Assembly (NCBI GenBank): GCA_029946105.1 | Contig: JAQSDW010000221.1 | Span: forward strand, 1-64,000 | Origin: Reyranella sp. | GTDB taxonomy: Bacteria; Pseudomonadota; Alphaproteobacteria; Reyranellales; Reyranellaceae | Direction: 5' to 3' | DNA: 64,000 nt | Shown: positions 20,306-30,407 of the stretch, piece by piece | Position numbering within the stretch: the first letter of the stretch is position 1 | Layout of the letters: each line of letters opens with the position of its first letter | Notes under the pieces: model-generated | Databases searched by the model: none | The model's input: the letters and a program-made list of their open reading frames with translations, nothing else | Told to the model about the DNA's origin: nothing | Position numbers and translations under genes: made by a program

Positions 20306-21244
20306 TCATGACCTGGCGATCCGGGGATCGAGATAGGCGTAGAGCACGTCCACGATCAAGTTCACGGCCATGAAGCCCACGGCCAGGATCAGGATGGCGC
20401 CCTGGGCGAGCGGAAAGTCGCTCGAGGTGATGGCGCCGACGGCCATGCGGCCGACACCCGGCCAGGCGAACATCGTCTCGGTCACGACCGAGCCGCCCAG
20501 CAGGAAGCCGATCTGCAGGCCGACCAGGGTGACCACCGGGATCATGGCGTTGCGCAACGCGTGGCGGATGGTGACCCGCCAGTCGGAGGCGCCTTTGGCG
20601 CGCGCCGTCCGCACATAGTCGGCGCCCAGCGTTTCCAGCAATGACGTGCGTGTCATGCGGGCGACTGGCCCCACGAACACCGCGCCCAGGGTGACGGCGG
20701 GCAGAATGATGCTGAGCAGGCCATCGGCCGTCCAGATCGGCCCGTTGCGGCCCTGGAAGGGCAGCAGGCCGGCGCCGCCGACGTACTGGATGAGCAGCAG
20801 GCCGACCCAGAACACCGGCACCGACACGCCCATGACCGACAGCGCCATGATCGCACGGTCGACGGTCGTGCCGCGGCGTCGGGCGGCGAGAGTGCCCAGC
20901 GAAATTCCAAGCGGCACCGCCCAGATGAGGCAGGCAAGCATCAGTTCGACGGTCGGCCAGAAAGTAAGCGCGATCTCGTCGACCACCGGCCGGTTGGAGA
21001 TCATCGAGCGGCCAAGATCGAGCTGCAGAACGCGGCCCAGATAGCCCGCGAATTGCACCCACAGAGGCCGGTCGAGGCCCATCTGCTGGCGGATCGCCTC
21101 GACTTCGGCCCGGGTGGCGGTGGGGCCGGCAACGACGGTTGCCGGATCGGTCGGCACGACCTGCAGCAGCAGGAAGCCGATCAAAAGCACTCCCAGCAGC
21201 ACTGGCAGCGAAATCATCAATCGTTGGGCGATATGCCGCGCCAT
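20306..21244 (-). CDS. ABC transporter permease (DppB type)
   Basis: MARHIAQRLMISLPVLLGVLLIGFLLLQVVPTDPA, DYVRTARAKGASDWRVTIRHALRNAMIPVVT; start may instead be 21280. Confidence 0.92.
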   Translation of the reverse strand: MARHIAQRLMISLPVLLGVLLIGFLLLQVVPTDPATVVAGPTATRAEVEAIRQQMGLDRPLWVQFAGYLGRVLQLDLGRSMISNRPVVDEIALTFWPTVELMLACLIWAVPLGISLGTLAARRRGTTVDRAIMALSVMGVSVPVFWVGLLLIQYVGGAGLLPFQGRNGPIWTADGLLSIILPAVTLGAVFVGPVARMTRTSLLETLGADYVRTARAKGASDWRVTIRHALRNAMIPVVTLVGLQIGFLLGGSVVTETMFAWPGVGRMAVGAITSSDFPLAQGAILILAVGFMAVNLIVDVLYAYLDPRIARS

Positions 21245-21333
21245 ATCCTGCGAAATCTGCTCCGGTCCGGTTCCAAACACTGGCCCACGCGGTGATGCTC
21301 GACAAGCGCCGTGCGGGTGGCATGATCGCTGCT

Positions 21334-21349
21334 ACGCCATGCATGGCGT
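21334..21349. promoter_or_regulatory. 16-bp perfect palindrome in the divergent promoter region (candidate operator)
   Basis: ACGCCATGCATGGCGT reads identically on both strands, between the divergent dppB-like and dapA-like genes. Confidence 0.5.
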
Positions 21350-21377
21350 TGCAAGAACCGCGCCGAGGAATGTTCGC

Positions 21378-22337
21378 ATGACAGCACAAAAACTCACCGA
21401 AGCCGCCAAAGGTGTCTACATCATCGCCGCGACGCCGTTTACCGACGAGGGTGCGCTCGATTTGCAGAGCGTCGATACCCTGACCGATTTTTATCTGGGC
21501 TGCGGCGTCCATGGCTTCACCCTGCTCGGCATCATGGGCGAGGCGCACAAACTGACGGCCGACGAGTCGATCTCCGTCGTCAACCGCGTCATCGGCCGCG
21601 CGCAAGGCCGGCAAGTGATCGTTGGTGTGAGCCATGCCGGCCTCGAGAACGTGCGGCGTCTCGCGCACGAGGCGATGATCGCCGGGGCCTCGGGCGTGAT
21701 GGTGGCGCCGCCACAGGGCCTCAAGGGCGACGACGGCGTCTATAACTACTATGCGCAGGTCTGCACCGCGCTCGGCCCCGACATCCCGCTGGTCTATCAG
21801 GATTACCCGCAGACCACCGGAGTCTATCTTTCGCCCACCGTGTTCGAGCGCATGGTCGACGACTTCAAGCAGCTCGTGATGTTGAAGCACGAGGATGCGC
21901 CGGGTCTGGCCAAGCTGACGCGCATCCGCGAGGGTGAGAAGAAACCGGGCCGGCGACGCGTGTCGATCCTGGTCGGCAACGGCGGCATCTACTATCCGCA
22001 GGAGATGCGGCGCGGCGCCGATGGTCCGATGACGGGTTTCGCCTGGCCCGAGATGCTGGTGCAGGTCTATGACCTCTTCGCCGCCGGCAAGGCGGACGAG
22101 GCCGAAGATCTGTTCGATATCTACCTGCCGCTGGTGAAGCACGAGGTTCAGCCGGCGATCGGTCTGGCGCTCCGCAAGGAAGTGCTGTTCAAGCGTGGTG
22201 CGCTCAAGAGCCCAAAGCAACGCGCGCCGGGCTCGTCGCTCACCACCACGGACCATGCCGAACTCAATGGCTTGATCGCGCGGCTCGAGCGCAGGCTCGC
22301 GGCATCAGGCCACGGCCGCAAAGTCGCAGCAGAATAG
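21378..22337 (+). CDS. Dihydrodipicolinate synthase (DapA/NAL) family protein
   Basis: GVYIIAATPFTDEGALDLQSVDTLTDFYLGCGVHGFTLLGIMGEAHKLTADE; VYQDYPQTTGVYLS. Confidence 0.88.
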   Translation: MTAQKLTEAAKGVYIIAATPFTDEGALDLQSVDTLTDFYLGCGVHGFTLLGIMGEAHKLTADESISVVNRVIGRAQGRQVIVGVSHAGLENVRRLAHEAMIAGASGVMVAPPQGLKGDDGVYNYYAQVCTALGPDIPLVYQDYPQTTGVYLSPTVFERMVDDFKQLVMLKHEDAPGLAKLTRIREGEKKPGRRRVSILVGNGGIYYPQEMRRGADGPMTGFAWPEMLVQVYDLFAAGKADEAEDLFDIYLPLVKHEVQPAIGLALRKEVLFKRGALKSPKQRAPGSSLTTTDHAELNGLIARLERRLAASGHGRKVAAE

Positions 22338-22344
22338 GGACGAC

Positions 22345-23823
22345 GTGAAGGACATGGCCGACTACGACCTCGTCATCCGCAACGCCAAGGTGGTCACCGA
22401 GGACCGCCAGCTCGATGGAGATATTGCCGTCAAGGACGGCCTCGTCGCGGCGCTAGAACCGGCGATCGCCGGCAAGGGCCGCCGCGAGATCGACGCTGGC
22501 GGCAAGTTCGTCCTGCCGGGCGGCGTCGACAGCCATTGCCACATCGAGCAGAAGTCGGGCTTCGGCATCATGTGCGCCGACGATTTCTATTCGGGCACGG
22601 TGTCGGCAGCATTCGGCGGCACCACGACGGTGATCCCCTTCGCGGCCCAGCATCGCGGCATGTCGCTGCGCCAGGTGGTGAAGGACTATCACGAGGCGGC
22701 GACGCCGAAGGCTGTCATCGACTATGCCTTCCATCTGATCGTCACCGATCCCAGTCCACAGGTGCTGGGCCAGGAACTGCCGGGACTGATCAGGGACGGC
22801 TACACCTCGTTCAAGATTTATATGACCTACGATGCGATGAAGGTCAGCGACTACCAGATGCTCGATATTCTGGCGCTGGCGCGCCGTGACGGCGCGCTGG
22901 TCATGGTGCACGCCGAGAACCACGACATGATCAACTGGCTGGCGCATCATCTGGTCGACCAGGGTCATGTCGCGCCCAAATTCCATGCAATTGCCCATGC
23001 CCGCGTGGCCGAAGCGGAGGCAACCAACCGCGCGATCTCGCTGGCGCGCCTGGTCGATGCGCCACTCCTGATCGTACACATGTCGGAGATCGAGGCGATC
23101 GAGACGGTGCGGCAGGCGCAGAAGAAGGGAATAAAAATCTTCGGCGAGACTTGCCCGCAATATATCGCCCTCACCGCCGACGACATGGACAAGCCCGGCG
23201 TCGAAGGGGCGATGTGGTGTTGCAGCCCGCCGCCGCGTGATTCGGCGGCACAGGAGGCGGTGTGGGCGGCACTGAAGGACGGCACCTTCCAGACCTTCTC
23301 GTCGGATCATGCGCCCTATCAGTTCAACGCGGGCGGCAAGATTCCCAAGGGCGACAAGACGACGTTCAAGGAGATGGCCAACGGCGTCCCGGGCCTCGAA
23401 GTGCGCCTGCCGCTGCTGTTCTCCGAGGGCGTGCAGAAGGGCCGCATCACGCTGCAGCAGTTCGTGGCACTCACCGCCACCAATCATGCGCGGCTCTATG
23501 GTCTTTATCCGCGCAAGGGCACGATCGCCGTGGGTTCCGATGCCGACTTCGCCATCTGGGATGCCGACAAGGAAGTGACGCTCGACTGGACGATGCTGCA
23601 CGATAATGTCGGCTACACGCCCTACGCCGGCCGCCAGATCAAGGGCTGGCCGATCACTGTCGTGAGCCGGGGCCGCGTCGTCGTCGAGGATGGCAAGCTC
23701 AACGCGGAGCGCGGCTCCGGGCAATTTCTGCCCTGCGCCTCGCCCGATTCATCCAAGCCGCTCGGCCAGGCCGCGCCCGAGCTGCAAGCCATGTCGCGCT
23801 TCGGTGCCAAGCCGCTTTTCTAG
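22345..23823 (+). CDS. Dihydropyrimidinase / D-hydantoinase
   Basis: GGVDSHCHIEQ, ADDFYSGTVSAAFGGTTTVIPF, GYTSFKIYMTYDAMKVSD (carboxy-lysine region), SDHAPYQFNAGGKIPKGDKTTFKEMANGVPGLE. Confidence 0.92.
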   Translation: MKDMADYDLVIRNAKVVTEDRQLDGDIAVKDGLVAALEPAIAGKGRREIDAGGKFVLPGGVDSHCHIEQKSGFGIMCADDFYSGTVSAAFGGTTTVIPFAAQHRGMSLRQVVKDYHEAATPKAVIDYAFHLIVTDPSPQVLGQELPGLIRDGYTSFKIYMTYDAMKVSDYQMLDILALARRDGALVMVHAENHDMINWLAHHLVDQGHVAPKFHAIAHARVAEAEATNRAISLARLVDAPLLIVHMSEIEAIETVRQAQKKGIKIFGETCPQYIALTADDMDKPGVEGAMWCCSPPPRDSAAQEAVWAALKDGTFQTFSSDHAPYQFNAGGKIPKGDKTTFKEMANGVPGLEVRLPLLFSEGVQKGRITLQQFVALTATNHARLYGLYPRKGTIAVGSDADFAIWDADKEVTLDWTMLHDNVGYTPYAGRQIKGWPITVVSRGRVVVEDGKLNAERGSGQFLPCASPDSSKPLGQAAPELQAMSRFGAKPLF

Positions 23824-23835
23824 AGGAGAGAGAAG

Positions 23836-24786
23836 GTGTCCCGTCGTCTAAAGGTTTCGTCCGCCCAGTTGGGGCCCATCCATCGCGCCGACAGTCGCGC
23901 GAGCGTGGTCAAGCGGATGGTCGAGATGCTGAAGGAAGCCGATTCGCGCGGCTCGAAGTTCGTGGTGTTTCCCGAACTGGCGCTCACGACTTTCTTCCCG
24001 CGCTACTGGATGGATGATCCGAACGAAGTCGAAAAGTATTTCGAGAACCAGATGCCGAGCCCGGAGACGGCGCCGTTGTTCGAGCTGGCGCGCTCGAAAG
24101 GCATCGGCTTCTACCTGGGTTACGCCGAGCGTACCGAGGAGGGCGGCAAGCCGCATCACTTCAACACGTCGATCCTGGTCGGGCCCGACGGCCGCCTGGT
24201 CGGCAAGTACCGCAAGGTCCATCTGCCCGGCCATGACGACCATCGCCCGAACGTGCCGTACCAGCATCTCGAGAAGAAGTACTTCGAGGTCGGGGATATC
24301 GGATTCAACGTCTGGAAGATGTTCAAGGACGACGTCATCGTCGGCCAGTGCATCTGCAACGACCGGCGCTGGCCCGAGACGTTCCGCGTCATGGGACTGA
24401 AAGGCGCGGAGATGGTCGTGCTGGGCTACAACACGCCGAGTGACAACGTCTATGCGCCGCACGAGCCGCCTTACCTGCGTGTCTTCCATCACAATCTCTC
24501 GCTTCAGGCGGCGGCCTACCAGAACGGCATCTGGGTGGTGGCGACGGCCAAGGCCGGCAAGGAAGACGGTTTCTGGCTGCACGGTGGCTCGGCGATCGTG
24601 GCGCCGACCGGCGAGATCGTGGCCAAGGGCACGACCGAGGAAGACGAGGTCATCTCCTACGACTGCGACCTGGCGCTGGGCGAGTATATTCGCAACACCA
24701 CCTTCAACTTCGCCAAGCACCGCCGTCCCGAACATTACAAACTGATCAGCGAGCGCGCTGGCGTCAAAGTGGAGCCGAGTAACTGA
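23836..24786 (+). CDS. N-carbamoyl-D-amino-acid hydrolase (nitrilase superfamily)
   Basis: FVVFPELALTTFFPRYW (Glu), GKYRKVHLPGH (Lys), CICNDRRWPETFRVMGLKGAEMVVLGYNTP (Cys); strong resemblance to D-carbamoylase. Confidence 0.93.
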   Translation: MSRRLKVSSAQLGPIHRADSRASVVKRMVEMLKEADSRGSKFVVFPELALTTFFPRYWMDDPNEVEKYFENQMPSPETAPLFELARSKGIGFYLGYAERTEEGGKPHHFNTSILVGPDGRLVGKYRKVHLPGHDDHRPNVPYQHLEKKYFEVGDIGFNVWKMFKDDVIVGQCICNDRRWPETFRVMGLKGAEMVVLGYNTPSDNVYAPHEPPYLRVFHHNLSLQAAAYQNGIWVVATAKAGKEDGFWLHGGSAIVAPTGEIVAKGTTEEDEVISYDCDLALGEYIRNTTFNFAKHRRPEHYKLISERAGVKVEPSN

Positions 24787-24787
24787 C

Positions 24788-25414
24788 ATGCAATACGCCG
24801 TCTCAGATGTGAACCATCACGACCGCTACAAGATCCTGACGGCCTTCGTGCTGCCGCGCCCGATCGCCTGGGTGACGACGCTCGGGCCAACCGGTGTCGT
24901 CAACGCCGCGCCCTTCAGCTTCTTCAATGTCTTCGCCGAGGATCCGCCGCTCTGCATGTTCGCCGTCAACAAGCGGCCTGATGGGCGTCTGAAGGACACC
25001 TGGCTCAACATTCAACGGACCGGCGAGTTCGTGGTCAACCTGACCGACGAGCCGCTGGCACGCGCGATGCACGATTCGAGCGGCGACTTTCCGCCTGATG
25101 TCGGCGAGGCCGACTACCTTGGCCTCAAGACCGCGCCCTCGGTCGACATCAAGCCGCCGCGGCTGGCCGATGCGCCGTGGGCGATGGAGTGCAAGACCTG
25201 GCAGGTGATCAACGTCAAGGAAGACCGCCAGCTCATCCTGGGCGAGGGGCTGCGCTTCCATATTCGCGACGAGCTGTGGGATCCCAAGGCGATGCGCGTC
25301 TACATGGATCGCTACCATCCCGTGGGCCGCATGTTCGCGGACCGTTACTGCCGCACCGACGATCGCATGGAGTTTCCGGCGGCGCCTGTCGTGAAGGCCG
25401 AAGCGGCGGAGTGA
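24788..25414 (+). CDS. Flavin reductase (FMN-binding) family protein
   Basis: YKILTAFVLPRPIAWVTTLGPTGVVNAAPFSFFNVFAEDPPLCMFA. Confidence 0.9.
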   Translation: MQYAVSDVNHHDRYKILTAFVLPRPIAWVTTLGPTGVVNAAPFSFFNVFAEDPPLCMFAVNKRPDGRLKDTWLNIQRTGEFVVNLTDEPLARAMHDSSGDFPPDVGEADYLGLKTAPSVDIKPPRLADAPWAMECKTWQVINVKEDRQLILGEGLRFHIRDELWDPKAMRVYMDRYHPVGRMFADRYCRTDDRMEFPAAPVVKAEAAE

Positions 25415-25485
25415 TCTGGTGCGTTATGGGGGGAACCACAGCCGGCCGAAGGTGTATACTCATTTGAGGCAACCACGGTCGACCA

Positions 25486-26259
25486 ATGACGGCACGTTCC
25501 ATTGGCGGCTGGCCACGCTGGCTGGCTGCACTGTTGATGGGCCTGCTGCTTGTCCTGGCCCTTCTGATTGTGTCCTGGTTTCTGCGGACCTGTGCGCCGG
25601 TCGAGCCGGCGGCCGGGATCGTCACGCTCGAAGCGGAGCCGCCACCGCCAGCACCGCCGGTGCCTCCCGATCCCACGCCTGTATTGAAGGCCTCGCTCGA
25701 CGAGGCCGCGGCCGACGGCAGGAAGCTTGCCGCCGAACTGGCCGCACTGGAGGCCGACATCAAGCGGCGCCTGGCGCAATGCAAGCCGGTCGAGCCACCT
25801 AAACCGCCACCCCTGCCGAAACCCGCGCCGCCACCCGTCGTCCAGGCGCCGCCACCACCTCCACCGTTGCCGGCGGACCGCTGGGCGCAGAAGGACCTCA
25901 CCATGCTGCAGGGCTGCTGGCGGCTCGGGCGAGATACCCGCGCCAGCATTGCCCTCGGCGCCCGCTCGGAAACATGCGAGGTCAAGGCAGGCCGGATTTG
26001 CTTCCAGGGCAATGGCAGCGGACAGCGCGAGACCACTTCTGTGTGTCCGGCGACAGGGCCCCTTCGTTGTGTGGCGCCCGTCACAGCCCGGTTCGGCAAC
26101 GATGCGACGCTTGGCACCTCACAACCGGTCGTGAGGTGCGACGTTGCCGGGACGAGCTGGAACGGACCCGAGAACAGCCTGACATGCCGGCGCATCAACG
26201 ATGCACTGGCTATCTGCCGCGATCGCCTGGGCTTCGAGCATGAGTTCCGTCGGGAGTAG
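25486..26259 (+). CDS. Membrane-anchored proline-rich protein with C-terminal Cys-rich domain
   Basis: N-terminal TM helix; PPPPAPPVPPDP and PPKPPPLPKPAPPPVVQAPPPPPPLP linkers; DRWAQKDLTMLQGCWRL domain. Confidence 0.7.
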   Translation: MTARSIGGWPRWLAALLMGLLLVLALLIVSWFLRTCAPVEPAAGIVTLEAEPPPPAPPVPPDPTPVLKASLDEAAADGRKLAAELAALEADIKRRLAQCKPVEPPKPPPLPKPAPPPVVQAPPPPPPLPADRWAQKDLTMLQGCWRLGRDTRASIALGARSETCEVKAGRICFQGNGSGQRETTSVCPATGPLRCVAPVTARFGNDATLGTSQPVVRCDVAGTSWNGPENSLTCRRINDALAICRDRLGFEHEFRRE

Positions 26260-26261
26260 CC

Positions 26262-26939
26262 TCAGGCTGACCAGGCGAGTCGCGAGCGTCCGATCGCCAT
26301 GGCGACGGCGGCCTGGGAGGGCTCGACCACGGGCAGGCCGACATGGCGCTGCAGCCGGTCGCGATAGCGGGCCATGCCGGCGCAGCCCATGACCAGCACG
26401 TCGGCGCCGTCCTCGTCGCGCAGTTCGGCGGCGACCTCGGCCATGCGGGCGAAGGTGGTGGCTTCATTGCTGAGTTCGACGACGCCCAGGCCGATGGCGC
26501 GATCGCCCGCCATGCGGTCGGCGAGGCCCATCTGCCCGACATAGCGCAGGTGGCGCGGAATCGACTTCTTCAGGATCGAGATCACGCCGAAGCGCTGGCC
26601 GAGCGTGAGGGCGGTCAGGATGCCGCACTCGGCAATGCCGAGGACCGGCTTGGCCGTGATTTCGCGCGCTGCATGCAGGCCGGGATCGGAGTAACAGGCG
26701 ATGACGAAGGCGGAGCAGTCGTTGTCGCGCTGGGTCACCATCTTGCCGATCGGTCCCACGACCTGCTCGACATGGGCCTGGCTTTCGATGCCGGGCGGGC
26801 CGTCCTTCAGGGTGATGCATTCGATGACGGGGCCGCCCTTCATGCGCAGCGGCTCCATGGCGGCATCGATGCCGCGGGTCACGGCATCGGTGGAATTGGG
26901 ATTGATGACGAGGATGCGGTCGGACATGGGCACGGACAT
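26262..26939 (-). CDS. Asp/Glu/hydantoin racemase family protein
   Basis: RILVINPNSTDAVTRGID, FVIACYSDPGLHAAREITAKPVLGIAECG, DVLVMGCAGMARYRDRLQ. Confidence 0.85.
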   Translation of the reverse strand: MSVPMSDRILVINPNSTDAVTRGIDAAMEPLRMKGGPVIECITLKDGPPGIESQAHVEQVVGPIGKMVTQRDNDCSAFVIACYSDPGLHAAREITAKPVLGIAECGILTALTLGQRFGVISILKKSIPRHLRYVGQMGLADRMAGDRAIGLGVVELSNEATTFARMAEVAAELRDEDGADVLVMGCAGMARYRDRLQRHVGLPVVEPSQAAVAMAIGRSRLAWSA

Positions 26940-27020
26940 GGGCCGAAGATGGCCCCTAAATTGCTATTCAACAATGCCTGATCTAACGTCCGCGCTTGGG
27001 GATTTCTTTAGGAGGCTAAA

Positions 27021-27872
27021 ATGATGAAACGTCGCTACGCCGCGATTGCCGCGGCCATTCTGCTGTGCGCAAGCCCGGCGCTCGCACAGGACAAGAAGCC
27101 GCCACTGCGGACCGGCGTCGACGGCACCTTCGCCCCGCACGCCATGCCCAAGCTCGGCGGCGGCATCGAAGGCTTCCAGATCGACCTCTTCACCGAGGTC
27201 GCCAAGCGCATGAAGCGCGACATCACGATCGATGCCGTGAGCTTCTCGACGCTCATTCCCGGCATGCAGGCCGGCCGCTACGACTTCATCGCCGCGCCGA
27301 CCACGGTGACCAAGGAGCGCGCCGAGGCGATGCTCTTCACCTCGGGCTATCTGTGGACCGCCTTCCAGTTCGGCATCAAGAAGGGCACGCCGCCGATCAA
27401 GGGCTGGGCCGATCTCAAGGGCAAGGCCGTCTCCGTCAACAAGGGCACGCCCTACGAGACGCTGGCCAAGGCCGAGGGCGAGAAGAACGGTTTTACCGTG
27501 CAGGTCTACGACACCCAGCCCGATGCCACGCAGGCGGTGCTCTCGGGCCGCGCCTACGCGACGCTGGGCGGCAACACCACCATCGTCTACGCCGCCTCGA
27601 AGAACCCGCAGTTCGTGGCCGACCTCGAGCTGAAGGAGACGCGGGCTCACTGGGCCGCTCCCGTCCGCAAGGACAACGTGGCGCTGCGCAACGAGCTGCA
27701 GGACACGCTCGACTGCATGAAGAAGGACGGCACCATCGCCAAGATGGCCGAGAAGTGGTTCGGCAAGAAGCCCGAGGCCGACGACCTCGCCGTCGTCATC
27801 ACGCCGGGCTACGGCGTGCCGGGCATGCCGGGCTACGATCCCACACCGCACGAGTTGAAGTGTGGCACCTGA
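27021..27872 (+). CDS. Amino-acid ABC transporter substrate-binding protein (SBP family 3)
   Basis: Signal peptide; [42 protein letters not shown]. Confidence 0.9.
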   Translation: MMKRRYAAIAAAILLCASPALAQDKKPPLRTGVDGTFAPHAMPKLGGGIEGFQIDLFTEVAKRMKRDITIDAVSFSTLIPGMQAGRYDFIAAPTTVTKERAEAMLFTSGYLWTAFQFGIKKGTPPIKGWADLKGKAVSVNKGTPYETLAKAEGEKNGFTVQVYDTQPDATQAVLSGRAYATLGGNTTIVYAASKNPQFVADLELKETRAHWAAPVRKDNVALRNELQDTLDCMKKDGTIAKMAEKWFGKKPEADDLAVVITPGYGVPGMPGYDPTPHELKCGT

Positions 27873-28611
27873 TACCCAAGCGATCGTCGACGCACGGGCG
27901 ATCCACAAGCACTTCGGCGCCCTTCACGTCTTGAAGGGCGTCGACCTCAAGGTCGCCGAGCGCGAACTGGTGTTCGTGATCGGCCCCTCGGGGTCGGGCA
28001 AGTCGACCCTGCTGCGCTGCCTCAATCGGCTGGAGGAGCCATCCTCCGGCTCGATCCTGGTCGACGGCATCGACATGCTCGATGCCCGGACCGACATCAA
28101 CCACGCCCGCCAGCGCATCGGCATGGTGTTCCAGTCCTTCAATCTCTATCCGCACATGACGGCACTCGGCAACGTGACGCTGGCGCTGCGCAAGGTCGCC
28201 GGCAAGTCGCGCGCCGAGGCCGATCGCCTGGGCCAGGCGGCGCTGGAGCGCGTCGGTCTCGCCGACCGCGCCGGGCACACACCGGGCCAGCTCTCGGGCG
28301 GCCAGCAGCAGCGCGTCGCCATCGCCCGTTCGATCGCGCTGGAGCCGCGCGTCATGCTGTTCGACGAGCCGACGAGCGCACTCGACCCCGAGCTGGTGGG
28401 CTCGGTGCTGGAAGTCATGCGGTCCTTGCGCGAAAGCGGCATGACCATGATCGTGGTCAGCCACGAGATGGGCTTTGCCCGCAACGCCGCCGACCGCGTC
28501 GTGTTCATGGACGACGGGCTGATCGTGGAGCAGGGGCCGCCCGCGGCCATCTTCGAGAGCCCGACCCACGAACGCACCCGCGCCTTCATCGGCCAGATCC
28601 AGCGGCATTGA
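27862..28611 (+). CDS. Amino-acid ABC transporter ATP-binding protein (GlnQ type)
   Basis: [78 protein letters not shown]. Confidence 0.94.
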   Translation: MAPDTQAIVDARAIHKHFGALHVLKGVDLKVAERELVFVIGPSGSGKSTLLRCLNRLEEPSSGSILVDGIDMLDARTDINHARQRIGMVFQSFNLYPHMTALGNVTLALRKVAGKSRAEADRLGQAALERVGLADRAGHTPGQLSGGQQQRVAIARSIALEPRVMLFDEPTSALDPELVGSVLEVMRSLRESGMTMIVVSHEMGFARNAADRVVFMDDGLIVEQGPPAAIFESPTHERTRAFIGQIQRH

Positions 28612-28635
28612 CCGCGCCGTCATGAGCACGCCGCC

Positions 28636-29316
28636 ATGACCAACTTCGAGCGTTTCCTCGACACGTTCTTCAACGGTAAGGTCATGCTGAAGTACCTGCC
28701 AGATATCCTGTCCGGCATGGTGGTGACGATCGAGCTCGCCGTGCTGATCGTGCTGTCGGGCCTCGCCGCCGGCCTGTCGCTCGCCCTGATCCGGAGTCTC
28801 GCGATCCGGCCGATCAACTGGCTGATCATCTTCGTCGTCGACCTGTTCCGCTCGCTGCCTCCTCTCGTGATCATCGTGCTGATGTACTTCGGCCTGCCTT
28901 ATGCCGAGGTCTCGCCCTCGGGGTTCGTCTCGACCTGGCTGTCGCTGGCGCTCGTCCTGATGGCCTTCTCCGAGGAGATCTTCTGGGCCGGCATCACCTC
29001 GGTTCACAAGGGCCAGTGGGAGGCCGCGCGCTCGACCGGGCTCTCGTTCGGCCAGACCCTGATGAACGTCGTGCTGCCCCAGGCGCTCCGGATTACCATC
29101 CCGCCGCTCACCAACCGCACCATCGCCATCACCAAGGGCACCGCGCTCGGCACCGTCGTGGCCGTCACCGAGATCCTGGGCGAGGCGAGCTCGGCCGTCT
29201 CCAACTCCTACAATCCCTCGCCGCTGATGTTGGGCGCGGCGGCCTATCTCGTGCTCTTCCTCCCCGTCGTCGTGCTTGCGCGTCGTCTGGAAACCAAATT
29301 CGCCTGGAAGCGGTGA
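28636..29316 (+). CDS. Amino-acid ABC transporter permease (HisM type)
   Basis: DILSGMVVTIELAVLIVLSGLAAGLSLAL, FRSLPPLVIIVLMYFGLP, AARSTGLSFGQTLMNVVLPQALR. Confidence 0.92.
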   Translation: MTNFERFLDTFFNGKVMLKYLPDILSGMVVTIELAVLIVLSGLAAGLSLALIRSLAIRPINWLIIFVVDLFRSLPPLVIIVLMYFGLPYAEVSPSGFVSTWLSLALVLMAFSEEIFWAGITSVHKGQWEAARSTGLSFGQTLMNVVLPQALRITIPPLTNRTIAITKGTALGTVVAVTEILGEASSAVSNSYNPSPLMLGAAAYLVLFLPVVVLARRLETKFAWKR

Positions 29317-29326
29317 GGGCGAAGCG

Positions 29327-29992
29327 ATGATCCAGACCTTCTTCAACATCGAGATCATCGCGGCGGCCTGGCCGATCGTGCTGTCGGGCCTGCTCAACAC
29401 CGTGCTGCTGTCGCTGATCGTGGTGCCGCTCGGCCTGTTCGGCGGCCTGCTGCTGGCACTGCTGGCATCGATCCGTCACCCGCTGGTGCGCTGGCCGCTG
29501 ATGGCCTGGGTCGATTTCTTTCGCGCCTTTCCGCCGCTGGTCCTCCTCATCCTGCTGTTCGCCGGGCTGCCCTTTGCCGGCCTCGAACTGGGCGGCTTCG
29601 CCTGCGTCGCGATAGCCTTCTTCCTCAACACCGGCGCCTACTACGGCGAGATTTTCCGCGCCGGTATCGATTCGGTTCCGGCGGGGCAGGTCGAGGCCGG
29701 CCGCTCCACCGGCCTCAGCCGCCTGCAGGCCATGACCTGGATCGTCCTGCCCCAGGCGGTGCGCAACGTGCTGCCCGACCTGCTCTCCAACACGCTGGAG
29801 GTGGTGAAGCTCACCTCGCTCGGCAGCGTCGTGGCCGTCCCCGAGCTGCTCTACCAGGCGCGCCAGGCGCAGAGCCTGACGTATAATCCGACCCCGATCG
29901 TGGTGGCGGCGATCATCTACTTCCTGATGCTGTGGCCGCTGGTGCGGCTGTTGAGCCGCCTCGAAAACCGAGCGCTCGCCGGCCGTCGCTAG
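29327..29992 (+). CDS. Amino-acid ABC transporter permease (HisM type)
   Basis: WPIVLSGLLNTVLLSLIVVPLG, FFRAFPPLVLLILLFAGLPFAG, EAGRSTGLSRLQAMTWIVLPQAVRNVLPD. Confidence 0.92.
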   Translation: MIQTFFNIEIIAAAWPIVLSGLLNTVLLSLIVVPLGLFGGLLLALLASIRHPLVRWPLMAWVDFFRAFPPLVLLILLFAGLPFAGLELGGFACVAIAFFLNTGAYYGEIFRAGIDSVPAGQVEAGRSTGLSRLQAMTWIVLPQAVRNVLPDLLSNTLEVVKLTSLGSVVAVPELLYQARQAQSLTYNPTPIVVAAIIYFLMLWPLVRLLSRLENRALAGRR

Positions 29993-29995
29993 CCC

Positions 29996-30361
29996 CTAAT
30001 ACTCCTGAAGCATCCGGCCGTCGGGCAGGATCGTGATCTTGCTCGGCACGCGCTGCTCCTGCGGCGGGCTGAGCGGCCTGATGCGGGTGGCATCGGCCTT
30101 CCAGTTGCCGTCGACTTGCCGTTCGATCCGCTGGACCTTGTAGCCTTCCGACTGGATGCGATCGCGCGCGAACGACTCGGTGTTCGGATAGGCCTGGATC
30201 GGCACGCCGCCGGGCGGGATCGTGGGCGTCGGCGCCGGAGGCGGCGGCGCGAACTGGCCGGACGAGGCACCCGGGAAGCGATGGTCGACCTGGGCACTGG
30301 CAGTGCCGGCAAGGGCAACAAGGACGCCGATCAGGAGCGAAGCGAGGAGGGGGATACGCAT
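29996..30361 (-). CDS. Small secreted hypothetical protein
   Basis: MRIPLLASLLIGVLVALAGTASAQ signal peptide then short Pro-rich domain. Confidence 0.6.
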   Translation of the reverse strand: MRIPLLASLLIGVLVALAGTASAQVDHRFPGASSGQFAPPPPAPTPTIPPGGVPIQAYPNTESFARDRIQSEGYKVQRIERQVDGNWKADATRIRPLSPPQEQRVPSKITILPDGRMLQEY

Positions 30362-30407
30362 GATCTCGATATGGAACCGCATTTAGGCGGCTACAAGCAC
30401 GATCGGA

